Shown: one piece after another, positions 51,736 through 64,000 of the stretch | How positions within the stretch are numbered: position 1 is the first letter of the stretch | Layout: each line of letters begins with the position of its first letter | Source: Ecdyonurus torrentis | Lineage: Eukaryota; Arthropoda; Insecta; Ephemeroptera; Heptageniidae | NCBI GenBank assembly: GCA_949318235.1 | Contig: OX439134.1 | Location: forward strand, 15,177,509 to 15,241,508 | Direction of reading: 5' to 3' | DNA length: 64,000 bases | Translations under genes and position numbers: made by a program | The notes under the pieces: model-generated | Databases searched by the model: none | Told to the model about the DNA's origin: nothing | What the model saw: the letters and a program-made list of their open reading frames with translations, nothing else

Positions 51736-54189
51736 CCTTTAAAAATATCATAAATTTTAATGGAATAAAACGTTGGAAATATTTCTTCATGTAAGTAGTC
51801 CATAATATTGATTGTACTTTTGATATCGTACCTTTTTGTTTCAGAATGTATTGCAAAAAAAAAAAAAAAAAAAAAGAATTTATAAAGTTATTTATTTATA
51901 ATATTTAGTCATATCTTAAATATTATTATTTTGTATATTTATGATCAAACTTAAAAACAAATATTTGAATATTTTGTTAAAACAAAAAGCCAAACATCTT
52001 TCTATTTTTTTCCCATCAAAAAATATTAACATTTCAATGACATTAATTATAAAATATTCTTATCCTTTCTCAATAAAAAAAAAGTAATTTAAAAAGAAAG
52101 AAGAAAAAGTTATCAAAACAGGAAAAATACTTTAGAGAAAAATAAGAAATCAACTGCCAGGCGTTCCTTTTTTTTTTTGAAAGCAATTATATATATAAAA
52201 AAAAATCTTATACTTTAAAAATTTTAGAACATGAAAAAATATATGATGATGGCAAAGCAGAGAAGAAAATTTGTAGAAATTTATATGCATAACAGTATCT
52301 TTTGCCTTCTATATACTTAACTTCTCTATGAGTAATTTTAAACTTTTGTGGATAACAGAGAAATATTGACATTTGAGTTGACAGAGAAACTTTTTCAAAC
52401 TTATATAAAATTTCAGTGTCTAAGACTATGACGTCATGGACTTTTATATTGTTAATAGCTAAGGGTACTTTTTTTAATACAAAATTTAAGTTCTTAAAAT
52501 TATTTATTTTGTTACGATCCGTTGCAATGCAAAAGACGAAATAACTATAAACATGCGTATAATAACGTCTCATATAGCTTCATTGAAAAGTGTTTTTTAT
52601 GTTACATTATTATTTTATTTAACATCATTTATATATGAAAAATTATCACCCATTTTTGCATCCATTAATTGAAATGTCAACTGGTTAAATTTTTTCAAAA
52701 TATATTTGTAAAAAAGACTTTTAAAATACATGAAAAATTAAGAACGAAAATACAATAATAAAAAATAAAATATATTTTTAAAGAAAAATTGATATTTAGT
52801 CAATTAATTTACGTTATTAATTAGTAATTAAATGATTATGTATTGACAATATAAATTATTGATACACTTTAATATTAAATTATTTGCTATATAAATGATA
52901 ACTTTTAAATATTAATATAAAGCTGGCACTATTTTTTCCTTATTCGTTGTTTAATTTACTTCAAGCATTTATGCGTTCTCCTATTCTACATAGAAAAGTA
53001 TTTTATAAAAAAAAATAGGACAATCTAACCGGTGATATAGTTCTATGTTAATTCTAAAAATAAATCAAACATGGTTTTTCCACAGCATGTCACAAAAACA
53101 TATAATACCAATTTTTTTATTCAAACTTTTTTTTCCCATAAGAGAATATTCTAATATTGTTTTGTTATTTTAAAATTTCTTTGTGATTTTTAAAAATTTC
53201 TGAATGTTTTATAATATGCATAATATTTGAAAAATGCTTGTGTGCATATGGAAATAGGAAAGATATTTGTTGTATGCTGCAAATGCCATTGATCTGAGGA
53301 CGTCAAGTGGAATTTGAAGAATTTCTATTGAGTAAAGAAATTTTCTATACATATAAAATACAGTATGCATAATTTTGTTATAATTAACATAATATAATTA
53401 CATAGTAAGCATTACATAATATTGAGTTTCAAGAAAATTGTAATTTATAATAAGGTGTGAGAGAACATTTACATTGTTCCCAATATAATAGGAAATTTAT
53501 TTGCAAAAAATTTATACTTTTTTATTATTACCTATATAAATATCATAATAAAGCCTTCTATAATACAGTATTATGTAGAGTTATTATAATATTAAATTCA
53601 AGTATTTCTATGATTTTTTTATATAAAATAAATAATAAAAGAAAAATTATTGTTAAAAAAAATGACACATATATTATCCTGATGAATAACAAATAATTAT
53701 GACATCGTTGCCTTATAACGTTTCTCTTTTTTTAGTATACAACCATTTTTTATTTATTTATAAACTTTAATTATGCTCATATCTTTACCCTATATATATA
53801 CAATAATATATCTATATACCTACATTTATATACAAAATGTACCATACATTTAATGTCTATAGATAAATATATAAATTTACAAAACAAAAATAATTCTTTA
53901 TTATACAATATAATATAAAAACCTCAAAATTGTTTCTGTTTCTCTTTCATTAAAAGGTAAAAAAAAAAAGACAACAAAATTCCATTACAGTTGATTACAT
54001 TTTCTCTATTCTGATATATAGTAAAGTAAGTTTTATATAAAATAACGTTGACTTGTGATATAACAAGGGTGTGGTCGACTTAAAAGAGAGAAAATGGAGG
54101 GAGAGAAAGAGAGATTTCAACAGCGCCTGTGCTATAATCAAATGACGTCACTAAAAAAAAAAAAACGATGCTGTTTTGATCCTTTGCAG

Positions 54190-54215
54190 TAACCATTATC
54201 ATAGTTATCATGACG
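54190..54215 (+). other. Possible 26-nt microexon
   Basis: It is bounded by an acceptor-like GATCCTTTGCAG and a strong GTAAGT donor (54216-54221). One frame starts with TAA; the other two are open. There is no sign of protein-like composition, and an ATG lies four codon positions from the donor in one frame. Kept only because both splice signals are good. Confidence 0.15.
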
Positions 54216-55179
54216 GTAAGTATGTTTTTGTTATTATAATTACTGTAATTGTACGTACAGTACAATTATATATTATTTTAAATATAATAGGATGTAATAA
54301 TAGTTTATATTTTTCTATATTATATTACAGTTTTTGCTTAGTATATATTTTTATGTTGTTTGTATCATATTTAGTTGTACTTTTGTATGTGTTTGTGTTT
54401 GTGTTATTTTAAGCATGGTGATTTTAATCGATTTTTTTGTTTCTATGTGTGTTTGTAAGGGTTTAATTTTTATATTTAAATTTTATATATTATATTATAG
54501 TTATAATTTTTTTATAATTATTGGTTGAATCATATTTCTATAGCGTAATTACTGTTTACAAAATCACAATTCATTCATTTTTATTTACGTTTATTGCAAA
54601 TTTTCAAACTATTATTTTGTTAACAATTAAAAAATCACCTGATGTTGCACAATAAGCAAAACATTCACAAATGTCACTAAATCTATAAGTAATTATACAA
54701 TTATATTGCTTTCTTTTTCAGAGTTTTAATCAATAAATAACAAAGCCTACGTTATTCCTTTTCCTTTCTATTATAGTGTTAATTAATAATTAAAAGATTT
54801 TATATTTTTTATATAGTTCTTGTGTAAATTAGGCTCTTTTTTTCCCCTATGTGAATAATTTTCATGCGTATATATAAAATTTGCACGATATTTTATAAAT
54901 TATCTAAATCTTTTACTGTACTTAGGGTATTACTTTATTACAAAGAATAACTTATTAGTTAATAGTTGCTCTTATATTGGGCAAAATTAAGTTAAGGATC
55001 TCACAATTTAATATAACTTCTTGCTGTGCAGACAAAACTTTGAATGAAAACAAACATAATTTTCATTATGTTAATTTTGTTTTCTTATTTCTTTTGTTAT
55101 CAAATATTAATACAATGAGTTTTTTTTAGGTGTAACATTGGGTCAAACGTGTTGTCATAGGCCTAAACCTCGCCCTTTC

Positions 55180-55181
<2 letters not shown>

Positions 55182-55222
<41 letters not shown>
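55182..55222. repeat. (TA)n, about 41 bp
   Basis: Pure alternating TA after a G+C-richer stretch (GCCTAAACCTCGCCC). Confidence 0.9.
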
Positions 55223-55227
<5 letters not shown>

Positions 55228-55631
55228 TAATGAAGATGATCATTTAATTCAATTTAACTATATCATTATTAAAAACATGCTGCTATTAAATGCATAATAA
55301 AAGTAAAATACACCTTTCAATCAAGATATATTATATAAAAGACAAACAAATATTTTTTCTATTCAATTTGAAATAATTAATTAGTTCTCTCATGACATTT
55401 TGCTGTATTTTTTTACTTTCTGGTCATATTCCTTTAAATTATCGAATTCTCCAATTCTCCAAATACATATAGTATTTCCATAAGGGATTATAAGAGTAAA
55501 AATTTATATCACACTATCAGTACCTTTCAAAGGTAATGGCTAATAATATCGTTGATGGATGTAATGATGTTACTGTATCTTGATGTTGTCATATTTATAA
55601 TTTATTAAAAATTAGAAAATGAAAACCTTTC

Positions 55632-55833
55632 TACTTGGAAAGAAGAAATTACGTAATTTCTGCTGCATTTATCTTGTTAATTACTGTAAAATTGAAACAG
55701 CATAAATAATTATGTTCTTCAAGATATTATTTAAGCTATGAAAGATAGATAATTATGCAGTATAGTATAAATTATGTTAGTGCTAAAAATATAGATTAAC
55801 ATAATTATTGCATATTTAATTTTGTATGTGTAA
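55632..55833. mobile_element. Family 2 MITE, copy at 55.6 kb
   Basis: AAATTACGTAATTT lies at 55646-55659, followed by CTGCTGCATTTATC. The right end is TTTAATTTTGTATGTG, the inverted counterpart of the left end at 22770. Internal words GCATAAATAATTATG and TTATGCAGTATAG are typical. About 200 bp, with no coding sequence. Confidence 0.6.
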
Positions 55834-56239
55834 AAAATATATACATAAATTTGTTGCATTAACAAAATTGGCTGTGCATCAAATACTCGCTAAATTGTCA
55901 AAACCTTATCATTTATCCTTCTAAAAGTTACAATAATATAATCCCAAAATAGCCTTAAAAATGAAATCGAAATTACGCATTTTAAAATTGTACTTTAACT
56001 TGTTACATAAATAAGAGAATTACATAAAAAAAACTAAAAAGTGTGACAATAAAAAGTATGTAATAAATCATTTAAGTGTGGTAGCCATATTAGATAATAG
56101 ATATATATATATATATTTTGAATGAATGAATGAATTATAAAGTTTACTATATAATATACTACGGGCGTTATATAAAAATAGTAACAAAAAGCTATAAAAA
56201 TTTAATTGCATGTTAACTACATTTTTATAGCGTTTTATA

Positions 56240-56276
<37 letters not shown>
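56240..56276. repeat. (CT)n, about 37 bp
   Basis: CT with one TTT interruption. Confidence 0.85.
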
Positions 56277-57854
56277 ATTCTTGTTGATAGAATTGCGGTC
56301 ATAAAAATTATTATCCTATATTCCTTACTACACTATATACTATAATACTACTGTATATTATAGACACTATAACCAAAAGACCACCCTACACATTCTTAAT
56401 ATGCAATTTTATTGATTCTCCAATGATCCGTATACTCGTGAAAAAAAATTACGTATATAAAAATGTTATTCTAAATAAAAAATTTAAGCTTTTGAGTTTT
56501 TTAATGGTTTTATCTTATTTACCGAAACTATTATTTATACGCTTTCACTATTTACTGGAGTATTCATTGTTTTGATAATGACTAAAATTAGATATTGTAT
56601 TTAAGATTTATATTTATAAATAATTTTAGAAATACGTACGATTGATAGTAAAGGTGTAGTGTTATATAAAAAAGGCAATGTCATCATTATAGGTTACAAT
56701 TTATAGATATTATTGATTTTTATCATTTATCAATGTTTTGAATTGCATGGAATTGTTTCATTGTAGCAAATTTAGTTATAAAATTAATTTTTCAAAAAAA
56801 AAAAAAAAAAAAAAAAAATGTACAGCAAACATCTTAATAACTTAGCATTGAAAATTTTAAAAACATTTTTGTAATAAAAATCGTAAAATTTAAGATATTC
56901 AAAATTTATAGGAATTCTGGTTTTAAAACTGTTTGGAATTAAAATGGTAACTCAAAAGTATTAACAAACCTAGATCATTCCATACCAAGAAAATTTTGGA
57001 GAAACTAAACAGGGCAAAATATTTTAGACAATTTTTTTTAGTATTTTTAAAGTATAATATAGTTAACTTCAAAAATTATATACACTTAAAAATTATGTTT
57101 TTGTAAATAAAATATTTAAAATTTTAATTTCCCCTTTATCATACTTCTTTTTTTTACTTAAATTTTTTACAACCCTTTTTTGTATAATTAATTTAATATA
57201 ATAACTCATATGAGCTCTAATTTTTATTATCATAGACATAACTCTTTGTTGTTGTTGTTTTTTTTAAAACAAAAACAGCAAAGAAATTGTGCATTTAAAA
57301 TTATGAATAAAACGTTTTACTTTTATAGTAAAATAAAACATACAAAAAAATATAGTTTTTTAAAAACAAAAATAAAATAATAGTAAAAAACAAAAATTTT
57401 ACCAGTGAAATGAAAACTTTCTCTATGTATAATATAATTAGTAGCAAAAATTAAATCATTTTATTAAGTCTATTAAAATATATTATTTTATATATTACAA
57501 AAAAATAAAACTAAAATGTTGGAGTTTAATAACACTAGTATAAAAACTATTGCGTACAATATGGAAGCGAAACAAACATATTTTTTTACTGATGATACAA
57601 AAATAAAAAAGGTGTCAATCCTTTTATTCGATACTTTTTTTTTCTTCATCAAAAACATATATGTAATAATGTTTGTTTATTTTCTGTATGGTATAGATAG
57701 CAAGAATAAACACGTATATTTAGTGTAAAAATCCTTTGCCCATCTTTTTCTTTATGATCCTATGAAGCAAATAGAGTAACACGTAATAAAAGATATAAGA
57801 AAACAAGCTTAACTAAAATGTAATATAAAAAGTATATATGGACAATTGTCCACC

Positions 57855-57855
<1 letters not shown>

Positions 57856-57897
<42 letters not shown>
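57856..57897. repeat. (TA)n, about 42 bp
   Basis: Pure alternating TA, followed at about 57906 by a near-palindrome ATAGTTACGTAAACTAT. Confidence 0.9.
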
Positions 57898-57901
<4 letters not shown>

Positions 57902-58225
57902 GCCGATAGTTACGTAAACTATAATACCGGCTACAGAAGCTTCTCTTTCCCAACAAAATGTAACCTCTCTTACCCCCTTCTATTCGTTACGTCTTTTCAT
58001 TTTCTTTTATTTGTTACTTCTTCTTCTTCTTTTTTTTTCTCACACACAAAATTGTTACATTAAAGAAAGACGTGATTTTTTTATTTAAGACAAAAAAAAA
58101 TGTTGCTATTTTTCTTACGTGTTTAGATTTTTGATAAAATATAAAAACGTGATTTAAAATTCAGTATTTTTTTTTATGAATTTCATGAATATTTTTAATT
58201 GAATTAGTTCAGGTGCATTGTCTGT

Positions 58226-58226
<1 letters not shown>

Positions 58227-58260
<34 letters not shown>
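58227..58260. repeat. Poly-T, 34 bp
   Basis: Uninterrupted T run. Confidence 0.95.
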
Positions 58261-58261
<1 letters not shown>

Positions 58262-59339
58262 ACAGTATTGTATTCAATTTATTTGTGGAATTTTTGAATA
58301 AATAAATAATGTTAAATATCTTGGAATCATGATGAATTAATTTTTGGCACCAATTTTATTTTAATAATTTAAGGTGATTGGTTATAAGCTACCTTCACGT
58401 GTTTAAATTTTGTTGTATGATAATATGCAAAAGCCAATACTAACAGTATATTTAAATGGGGTTAATTTTGTTATGAAAAATATTATGCCAAAAATGTGAA
58501 CACGTAAAAACACCTGTATTGAAGCTGTTAAGTATTTTGAAAAAGTGTTGCCGAATACGATAAGCTAATAATCATGTGAATATTTTTGTGTATAGTTTAA
58601 AAAAAAAAGAAGAAAAATTAGCTATATTTCAACATGTTTGGCCTGCGTCAAAAAAAAAAAACCTTTTTCTTATATTAATTTCTTATTTTCATGCATTGTT
58701 TGTACCTTTTTATACCTAATGCAATAAAGTTAAATTTTCAAAATTTGACACTTGGTACACAAATGCAAAACTATGATGAATTGATTTCTAAATTTAATTT
58801 TTGAAATTTTTCTTTTTATAATTTTTTTTTCATGAAAGAAATCGTAATGGTTACTATAAGCTACAATAAAAAATTGTAACTTTATAAGAGTTGTGAATTG
58901 TAGGAATCTTTGCATTGTTTTAATATATAGAAGTATAATATTCAATTATTTACTCAAATATATTTCTTATGGCAAATGATTATGATTACTACATGAAACA
59001 GGGAAGGTTTTTTTCAATGCAAATCGTGAATTATATTAAAATGTTGGTCTTCATTTTTTTATAATATTATTGCTGATGCTTTAACTAATTTAAGTATTGT
59101 TAAATAAAAAAAAAAAATTTAACAATAAAAAAGTAATAGAATTTAAAATACATTCTTCTCATGTATAAAGTGCAAAATATATATAATATATTATTTATTT
59201 AAAAAGGTTCAAAAGTTTCTAAATTTTATGTATAAAATTCTAATGCAGAGAAAATTTTACTCACGAAAATATATTATTTATATTTTTTACGTTATGCTAT
59301 ACAAAATTGTATATTATATAATATTGTATATACATATAG

Positions 59340-59341
<2 letters not shown>

Positions 59342-59416
<75 letters not shown>
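59342..59416. repeat. (AT)n, 75 bp
   Basis: Pure alternating AT, 87 bp before the GA tract at 59503-59575. Confidence 0.95.
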
Positions 59417-59420
<4 letters not shown>

Positions 59421-59495
59421 AACAGAAACGAAAAGTTATTGCTTTTGTGTGAAACGTGATTTTGCTGAGAAAATAATGATGGAGGTGGAGAGAGA

Positions 59496-59502
<7 letters not shown>

Positions 59503-59575
<73 letters not shown>
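59503..59575. repeat. (GA)n, 73 bp
   Basis: Pure GA, preceded by AGAAAGAGAAAG variants. Confidence 0.95.
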
Positions 59576-59581
<6 letters not shown>

Positions 59582-61194
59582 TATCAAAAATCGTAGAGAG
59601 AAAATGGAAGGAAAAATAAGAAAAGAGGGAAAGAGAGTAAAAACAAAACAATCCAATTTTTGTAGCTGTCATTTTACAGTACAGATTGGCATGTTTCAAA
59701 GCTTTGGATAGAAGAACGAAAAAGAAAAAAAAAAGAAGGATATTACTAGCTTTCGTGCTTTCACAGCAAAATGGGTTTATATAAAAAGTCACTTTAAAAA
59801 TATATGACGTCATAATACACATGATACAGTACAATAATATAATAAAATAATAGTATCATTTTTATTTATTATTACATAACAAAACTCAATTAAATATTCC
59901 CCCCTTTTTTCCATTTTAAATGCAACTTTTATTTTGTATTATTATTTTTCTCTCATTTTGTCTTTATTAAATTTTTTTTTTGACTGGTATTTGTACTTTA
60001 TAAATTAGTACATTTTATGAAATGCAATTTTGAAAATAATGAAAATAAAACTACGTTGAAAAAGGGAAACATATGTTAATAAAATCTAAGCGTGAGAATG
60101 TGCTTTATTATTGTATTACGTAGAAATTTTCGTATTAAATTAAAACAGCAAAAACCTTTTGTATATAAATGTATTTTATAAATATAATTTATTTACAAGA
60201 AGAATTTTAATGTATAAATTTCCAATTATTTTTAATATCTGGTAGAAAAAATGCATAATTTTAAAATAAAAAATATATCATTATTATTTCCAATAGTATT
60301 AAATATTTAGTATAATTCGTATACTATAAGGTAAAGAAAGGTACAGTATAACTACTTGTACATGTTTTTGAAGCTGAAATTATATAAGCCCTTTGATATT
60401 CCCTGTAAAAAAAATGGTTTTATCTTTCTAGTTGATTTTTTTTTAAAAAATAAAAATATGTATACATTATAAAAAAAGTATTTTAAAATAAAAATTGTAT
60501 TTGTTATAAATAACAATAATTATTTCAAAAGTAATTAATTCATATTTAAATGATTGTTTACTTATAAAAAATAATGCAATCATGTAAAAATAGATGTGTA
60601 AATAGAAACTTTAATTATTATCTCCGCAACCAATAAAGCTAGAGACTTGAAACTTGAAATTTTGGTTACCCAGGATAATTATGTAGGATTGGACTTAATG
60701 GTGGCATCAAAAATGTTCTCTCGTCAATATTTTTCAAAGTGACAACAATTGGAAATTAAGCTTGTTTATTTCAGTAACCTATAAAAATACATTAACTTGC
60801 CAAATATTGGGTCTCAACACCTATAACTATAGTGTTTGTATTAAAAAAAAGAACTCTGGAAAGAGGATTTTTAAAAATATTATATTATACTCAAAATGAA
60901 TAATACACTATCACCTTAATGAAATCCATTTTTTTGCAGCTTAAAATTGTATACGGTTTTATGATATATTCAGTTGATTTTTGATATATATATTATATAT
61001 ACTAGTAAATTTTGAGTATAGTTTAGATAGAAAAGTGTATAAGAAGAAGAAGAGGAAGGGAAGAAACAAGGTATGTTGTTGGTTATGTTATACGTAGAGT
61101 ATAGTATATGCTTCGGCTGCAAATCACCTTTTGCTCTTTACATTTTCTTTTTTATATATAAGAAGAAAAATATATTCTGTATAGTAAATATATT

Positions 61195-61218
61195 GAGAGA
61201 GAGAGAGAGAGAGAGAGA
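61195..61218. repeat. (GA)n, 24 bp
   Basis: Short pure GA run. Confidence 0.9.
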
Positions 61219-62380
61219 AAGAGTACTATCAAACTTTATCTTAGACTTTTTTACCCCAAACTCATATAACTGAAAAAAAAAAGTTATATATTTTTGTGTG
61301 TGTGTAAAAAAAATCTTGAATGAAAAATAAAATTTTTGTTTCACTTTTCTTACCCTTATGCATAGAAAATACCCTATTTTTGGTGTAATAGAAAATGTTA
61401 TGTTGTTCTATTTCATATGTAGAAAGATTGAACTGCATCTCATTTGCAGTAACTCTTATTATACCAAGGTGTACTTTATTTCAATTTATTCCATTAGATT
61501 TTTTTTTTTTTACTACTTCACTTTTAAAATTACACTTGAACTTGGAGACGAAAAATAAAGGTAAAATCATGAAATCTGAGTAACTGATTTATTCTTTTTA
61601 TACGTACTGTACATTATTATTTTTTCTATCTTTTTCAATTAAAAAATTATGCATCAGACCATGATTTAAAAAAAAGTGACAATAATAGCAACTTTTTTTT
61701 TACCTAGTCCTATAATGAACTGTTGAATTTCTAGATATATTTCAAATAAAATGTATACTTGTAAATAAAAACTTATTTAATAAAAAAAATAATACGATGC
61801 AATGTCTATTAATTTTATATTTCTTTGAATTAGTATTGATTATTGTCTATTATTTGATAAAAAAAATAATTTATATTTTCATACAATTCAAAATATGCCA
61901 TAGACTAATAATAATTTTTCTATGACATAATGCCACAATTAGCAAAAATTCATTAAAAAAATAAATTAAATATTAAAACTTCTTAATTATCATTGTCATA
62001 GACTAGAAAACTATTTACCATACAAGAAAAAAGTTAAACTATTATATAGATTTTATACTATATACTGTAGTAATTTAAATAAATAATAAAATAATGTTAC
62101 TAATTTGATATTAAAAAAAAAAAAAAAAATTGTAATTTAATTATGAAAAATGAGATGGCAGCAGTTAATACTTTTTAGCAGAAATAAAATTCTTTCAATG
62201 ACAGCAATAATCCACAACAGAGGCGCTTACATCGATGTATTATGACGTCACAGAAACAACCCTAGACTTGAAGTATATTCTATATAATATATAACAACGT
62301 TGCTATGCTTACGTCGACAAAAAAGTTAAAAAGGTAAAGTATATTAAATGTATATGTGCTTCGCGATCTACAAACGTGGC

Positions 62381-62723
62381 AAAAAAAAAAAAAAAAAAAA
62401 AAAAACTACTATATCTTAGCTATATTTATATATTATATAAAGCTTTTTACCATCTATTTATACTGTAACTTTTTAGCTTAAGGTATCAAAATTCTATTAT
62501 ATTTAAGTAGTACAAAATATTAAATTGACACTGAAAAAAAATATGCCAGTTACCAAGAATTCATTTCAAGTTTCTTATACATTCTGCAAAACAGTATAGG
62601 AATGTGTACTGTAATTATAGTTCTAAATTTGTACTATTAACTTCTTCTTTTTTTTTCTAACTTAAAAGCTAGTTGAATATAATAGTGCTCAAAAATTTTG
62701 ACCATACTTTTAAAAATGTTTAG

Positions 62724-62761
<38 letters not shown>

Positions 62762-62856
62762 ACCACTGCAATTACTTTTCAGTATTTCACGAGTCTAAGA
62801 CTTTTGCTTTCAAATCCATACATGCCGTTTTATAAAAAAAAAAAAAAAAAAAAAAA
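62381..62856. repeat. Cluster of three poly-A runs
   Basis: A runs at 62381-62405 (25), 62726-62757 (32) and 62834-62856 (23), within 480 bp. Confidence 0.9.
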
Positions 62857-63753
62857 CTTCTTTCAATGCCTTAATTGTTTCTATACTAAGAGTTTTACCT
62901 TTTATAAAATAGCAATAGGTGTTTCAATTTTTTGTTCTTTTCTTTTTTTAAGATGACAAAATTTACTTCAAAATTGATTGAACAATTATGCAGCTGGCAA
63001 AATTATTCTAGTAAAAATATGCGATTAAATACATATATTCAATTTAATGAGTTATTAATTTTTTTTTTTTTACATTTTGTCATAAAAAATGTTTTCATTA
63101 AATCATATTTTCATCGATGAATTAAAAATGTTTTTGTATGTTAGCAAATCTTTTATATCTCAAATTATTCCCATTCTGTATGCTTCTTTCCATAGCAAAG
63201 TAATATCATAATATGTATAGCAACAATAAAAAATAACCATCTTTTATAGTTTTGTTTCTTGCAATATAATTTTGAAAGCATTTTAATAATTTTTTATCTC
63301 AATATTATCTAATAAAAATATCCCTTATTTGTATTACAATTAAATCATAACACAAACTGAAAATATTATATAAGAAATATAGAGGTCAAATATTCAATAA
63401 CAGCTTATCTATTATTTTGTAAAATATTGAGATTTTTCTGTATATTTAAATTTTATCCATATAACTGTGTAAGAAGTTTGAAAATAAATCAAAAAGTATT
63501 AAGAACATGATTTGACCATTTCAAGAAGAGGCGTGACCCTTAATATCAACTTTCAACCAGCATAACTTTTTTTTTTCATTTTTTAACAAACCCACACATA
63601 ACTTTAAATTTAGAATATTTAAATGACTAAGATCAAAATTATTTATTTCTTATTTTCTTTCCAGAATTTATTTTAGCTTTTAAAATATGAATATATATTT
63701 TTATTTCTTTTTTTAAAGTTTTGATGTATAGCTCTATTATAAATACTTATAAG

Positions 63754-63767
<14 letters not shown>

Positions 63768-63819
<52 letters not shown>
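63768..63819. repeat. (GA)n, about 52 bp
   Basis: GA preceded by three AAG/AAAG units. Confidence 0.95.
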
Positions 63820-63828
<9 letters not shown>

Positions 63829-64000
63829 GCATAACATATAAGAAAATATATAAACTTCATAAATAAGTAAATTTCATTTTATACATACAAACATATAATC
63901 AAGGTATTTAAGCGCCTAAAAAGTTTCTATAAAAAGGTATTACATTATGCAAATGAAGTATTAAAACATTTGTATATAAGCAGTGTAATTCATATGATAA

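Larger units (their letters stand above)
49849..55631. other. No gene recognised: probably upstream intron of the 49752 gene, with fold-backs
   Basis: Contains the fold-backs at 51.3-51.6 kb and CRE palindromes at 52429-52436 and 54143-54150. T or A runs lie at 50369-50391, 50450-50469 and 51855-51875. No partner exon on the - strand was found. Confidence 0.35.
55834..64000. other. No gene recognised: AT-rich DNA
   Basis: CRE palindromes lie at 59805-59812 and 62243-62250, the latter 4 bp after a TACATCGATGTA palindrome. 60600-60960 is less AT-rich, with one 46-codon open stretch (60602-60739) beginning ETLIISATNKARDLK. It is compatible with a decayed repeat and not supported as a gene. An A run lies at 56794-56818. 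Confidence 0.4.

Noticed and set aside
52208..52573. 121-codon - strand frame
   Set aside because: The longest non-repeat frames in AT-rich DNA reach this size occasionally. No motif is recognisable and codon composition matches the background.

Overview
This is AT-rich eukaryotic nuclear DNA, by eye about 20-25% G+C. It is most probably from an invertebrate animal with long introns and very many simple repeats. I cannot name the species. The basis for calling it eukaryotic is the absence of prokaryotic-style open frames, the presence of exon-sized islands with splice signals, nested small transposons of the MITE type, and dozens of GA/CT, AT, poly-A/T and tetranucleotide arrays. No rRNA, tRNA, CRISPR array, virus-like gene or full-length transposase was recognised.

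Gene content is very low. Two short islands look like real coding sequence. One, at 28257-28492 on the + strand, looks like the last exon of a His/Pro-rich protein: splice acceptor, 77 codons, stop, then an AT-rich 3' UTR with polyadenylation signals. The other, at 49752-49848 on the - strand, looks like an internal 97-nt exon with a strong acceptor, a GTGAGT donor and only one open frame. They lie on opposite strands, so they belong to two different genes, and most of the window is intron or intergenic sequence. I recognise neither protein. A 31-nt exon-like segment at 32268-32298 (+), beginning directly at an AG|GTGAGT junction, has the layout of a recursive-splicing exon. Nearly all longer open frames in the window are translations of microsatellites (LSLSLS, RERERE, IYIYIY, FIYLFIYL, SINQSINQ) and are not genes.

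Most of the recognisable structure is small, non-autonomous DNA transposons. Family 1 is a roughly 345-bp full-length inverted repeat with TA-like flanks, at 4222-4569 and 31178-31523. Family 2 is a roughly 200-bp element with AAATTACGTAATTT near one end and AGCATAAATTAT-type internal repeats, in at least six copies. Family 3 is a roughly 325-bp element with 9-bp TATAGGGTG termini, at 22865-23189, with a second copy around 2390-2815. The elements are nested. Family 1 sits inside Family 2 at 31 kb. Family 3 sits inside Family 2 at 22.8-23.4 kb. A 154-bp fold-back at 2585-2738 interrupts Family 3, whose other copy shows the empty site. Further unrelated fold-backs lie at 6653-6785, 14085-14216, 51332-51455 and 51474-51613.

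The most striking unexplained signal is the 8-bp CRE/ATF palindrome TGACGTCA. It occurs 15 times, whereas an estimate from base composition gives well under one. Several copies lie at mirror-symmetric positions inside the fold-back elements, so transposons appear to have spread a CREB/ATF-type site. The rest of the window is low-complexity AT-rich DNA and microsatellites, including several GA tracts followed closely by CT tracts that could pair with each other.
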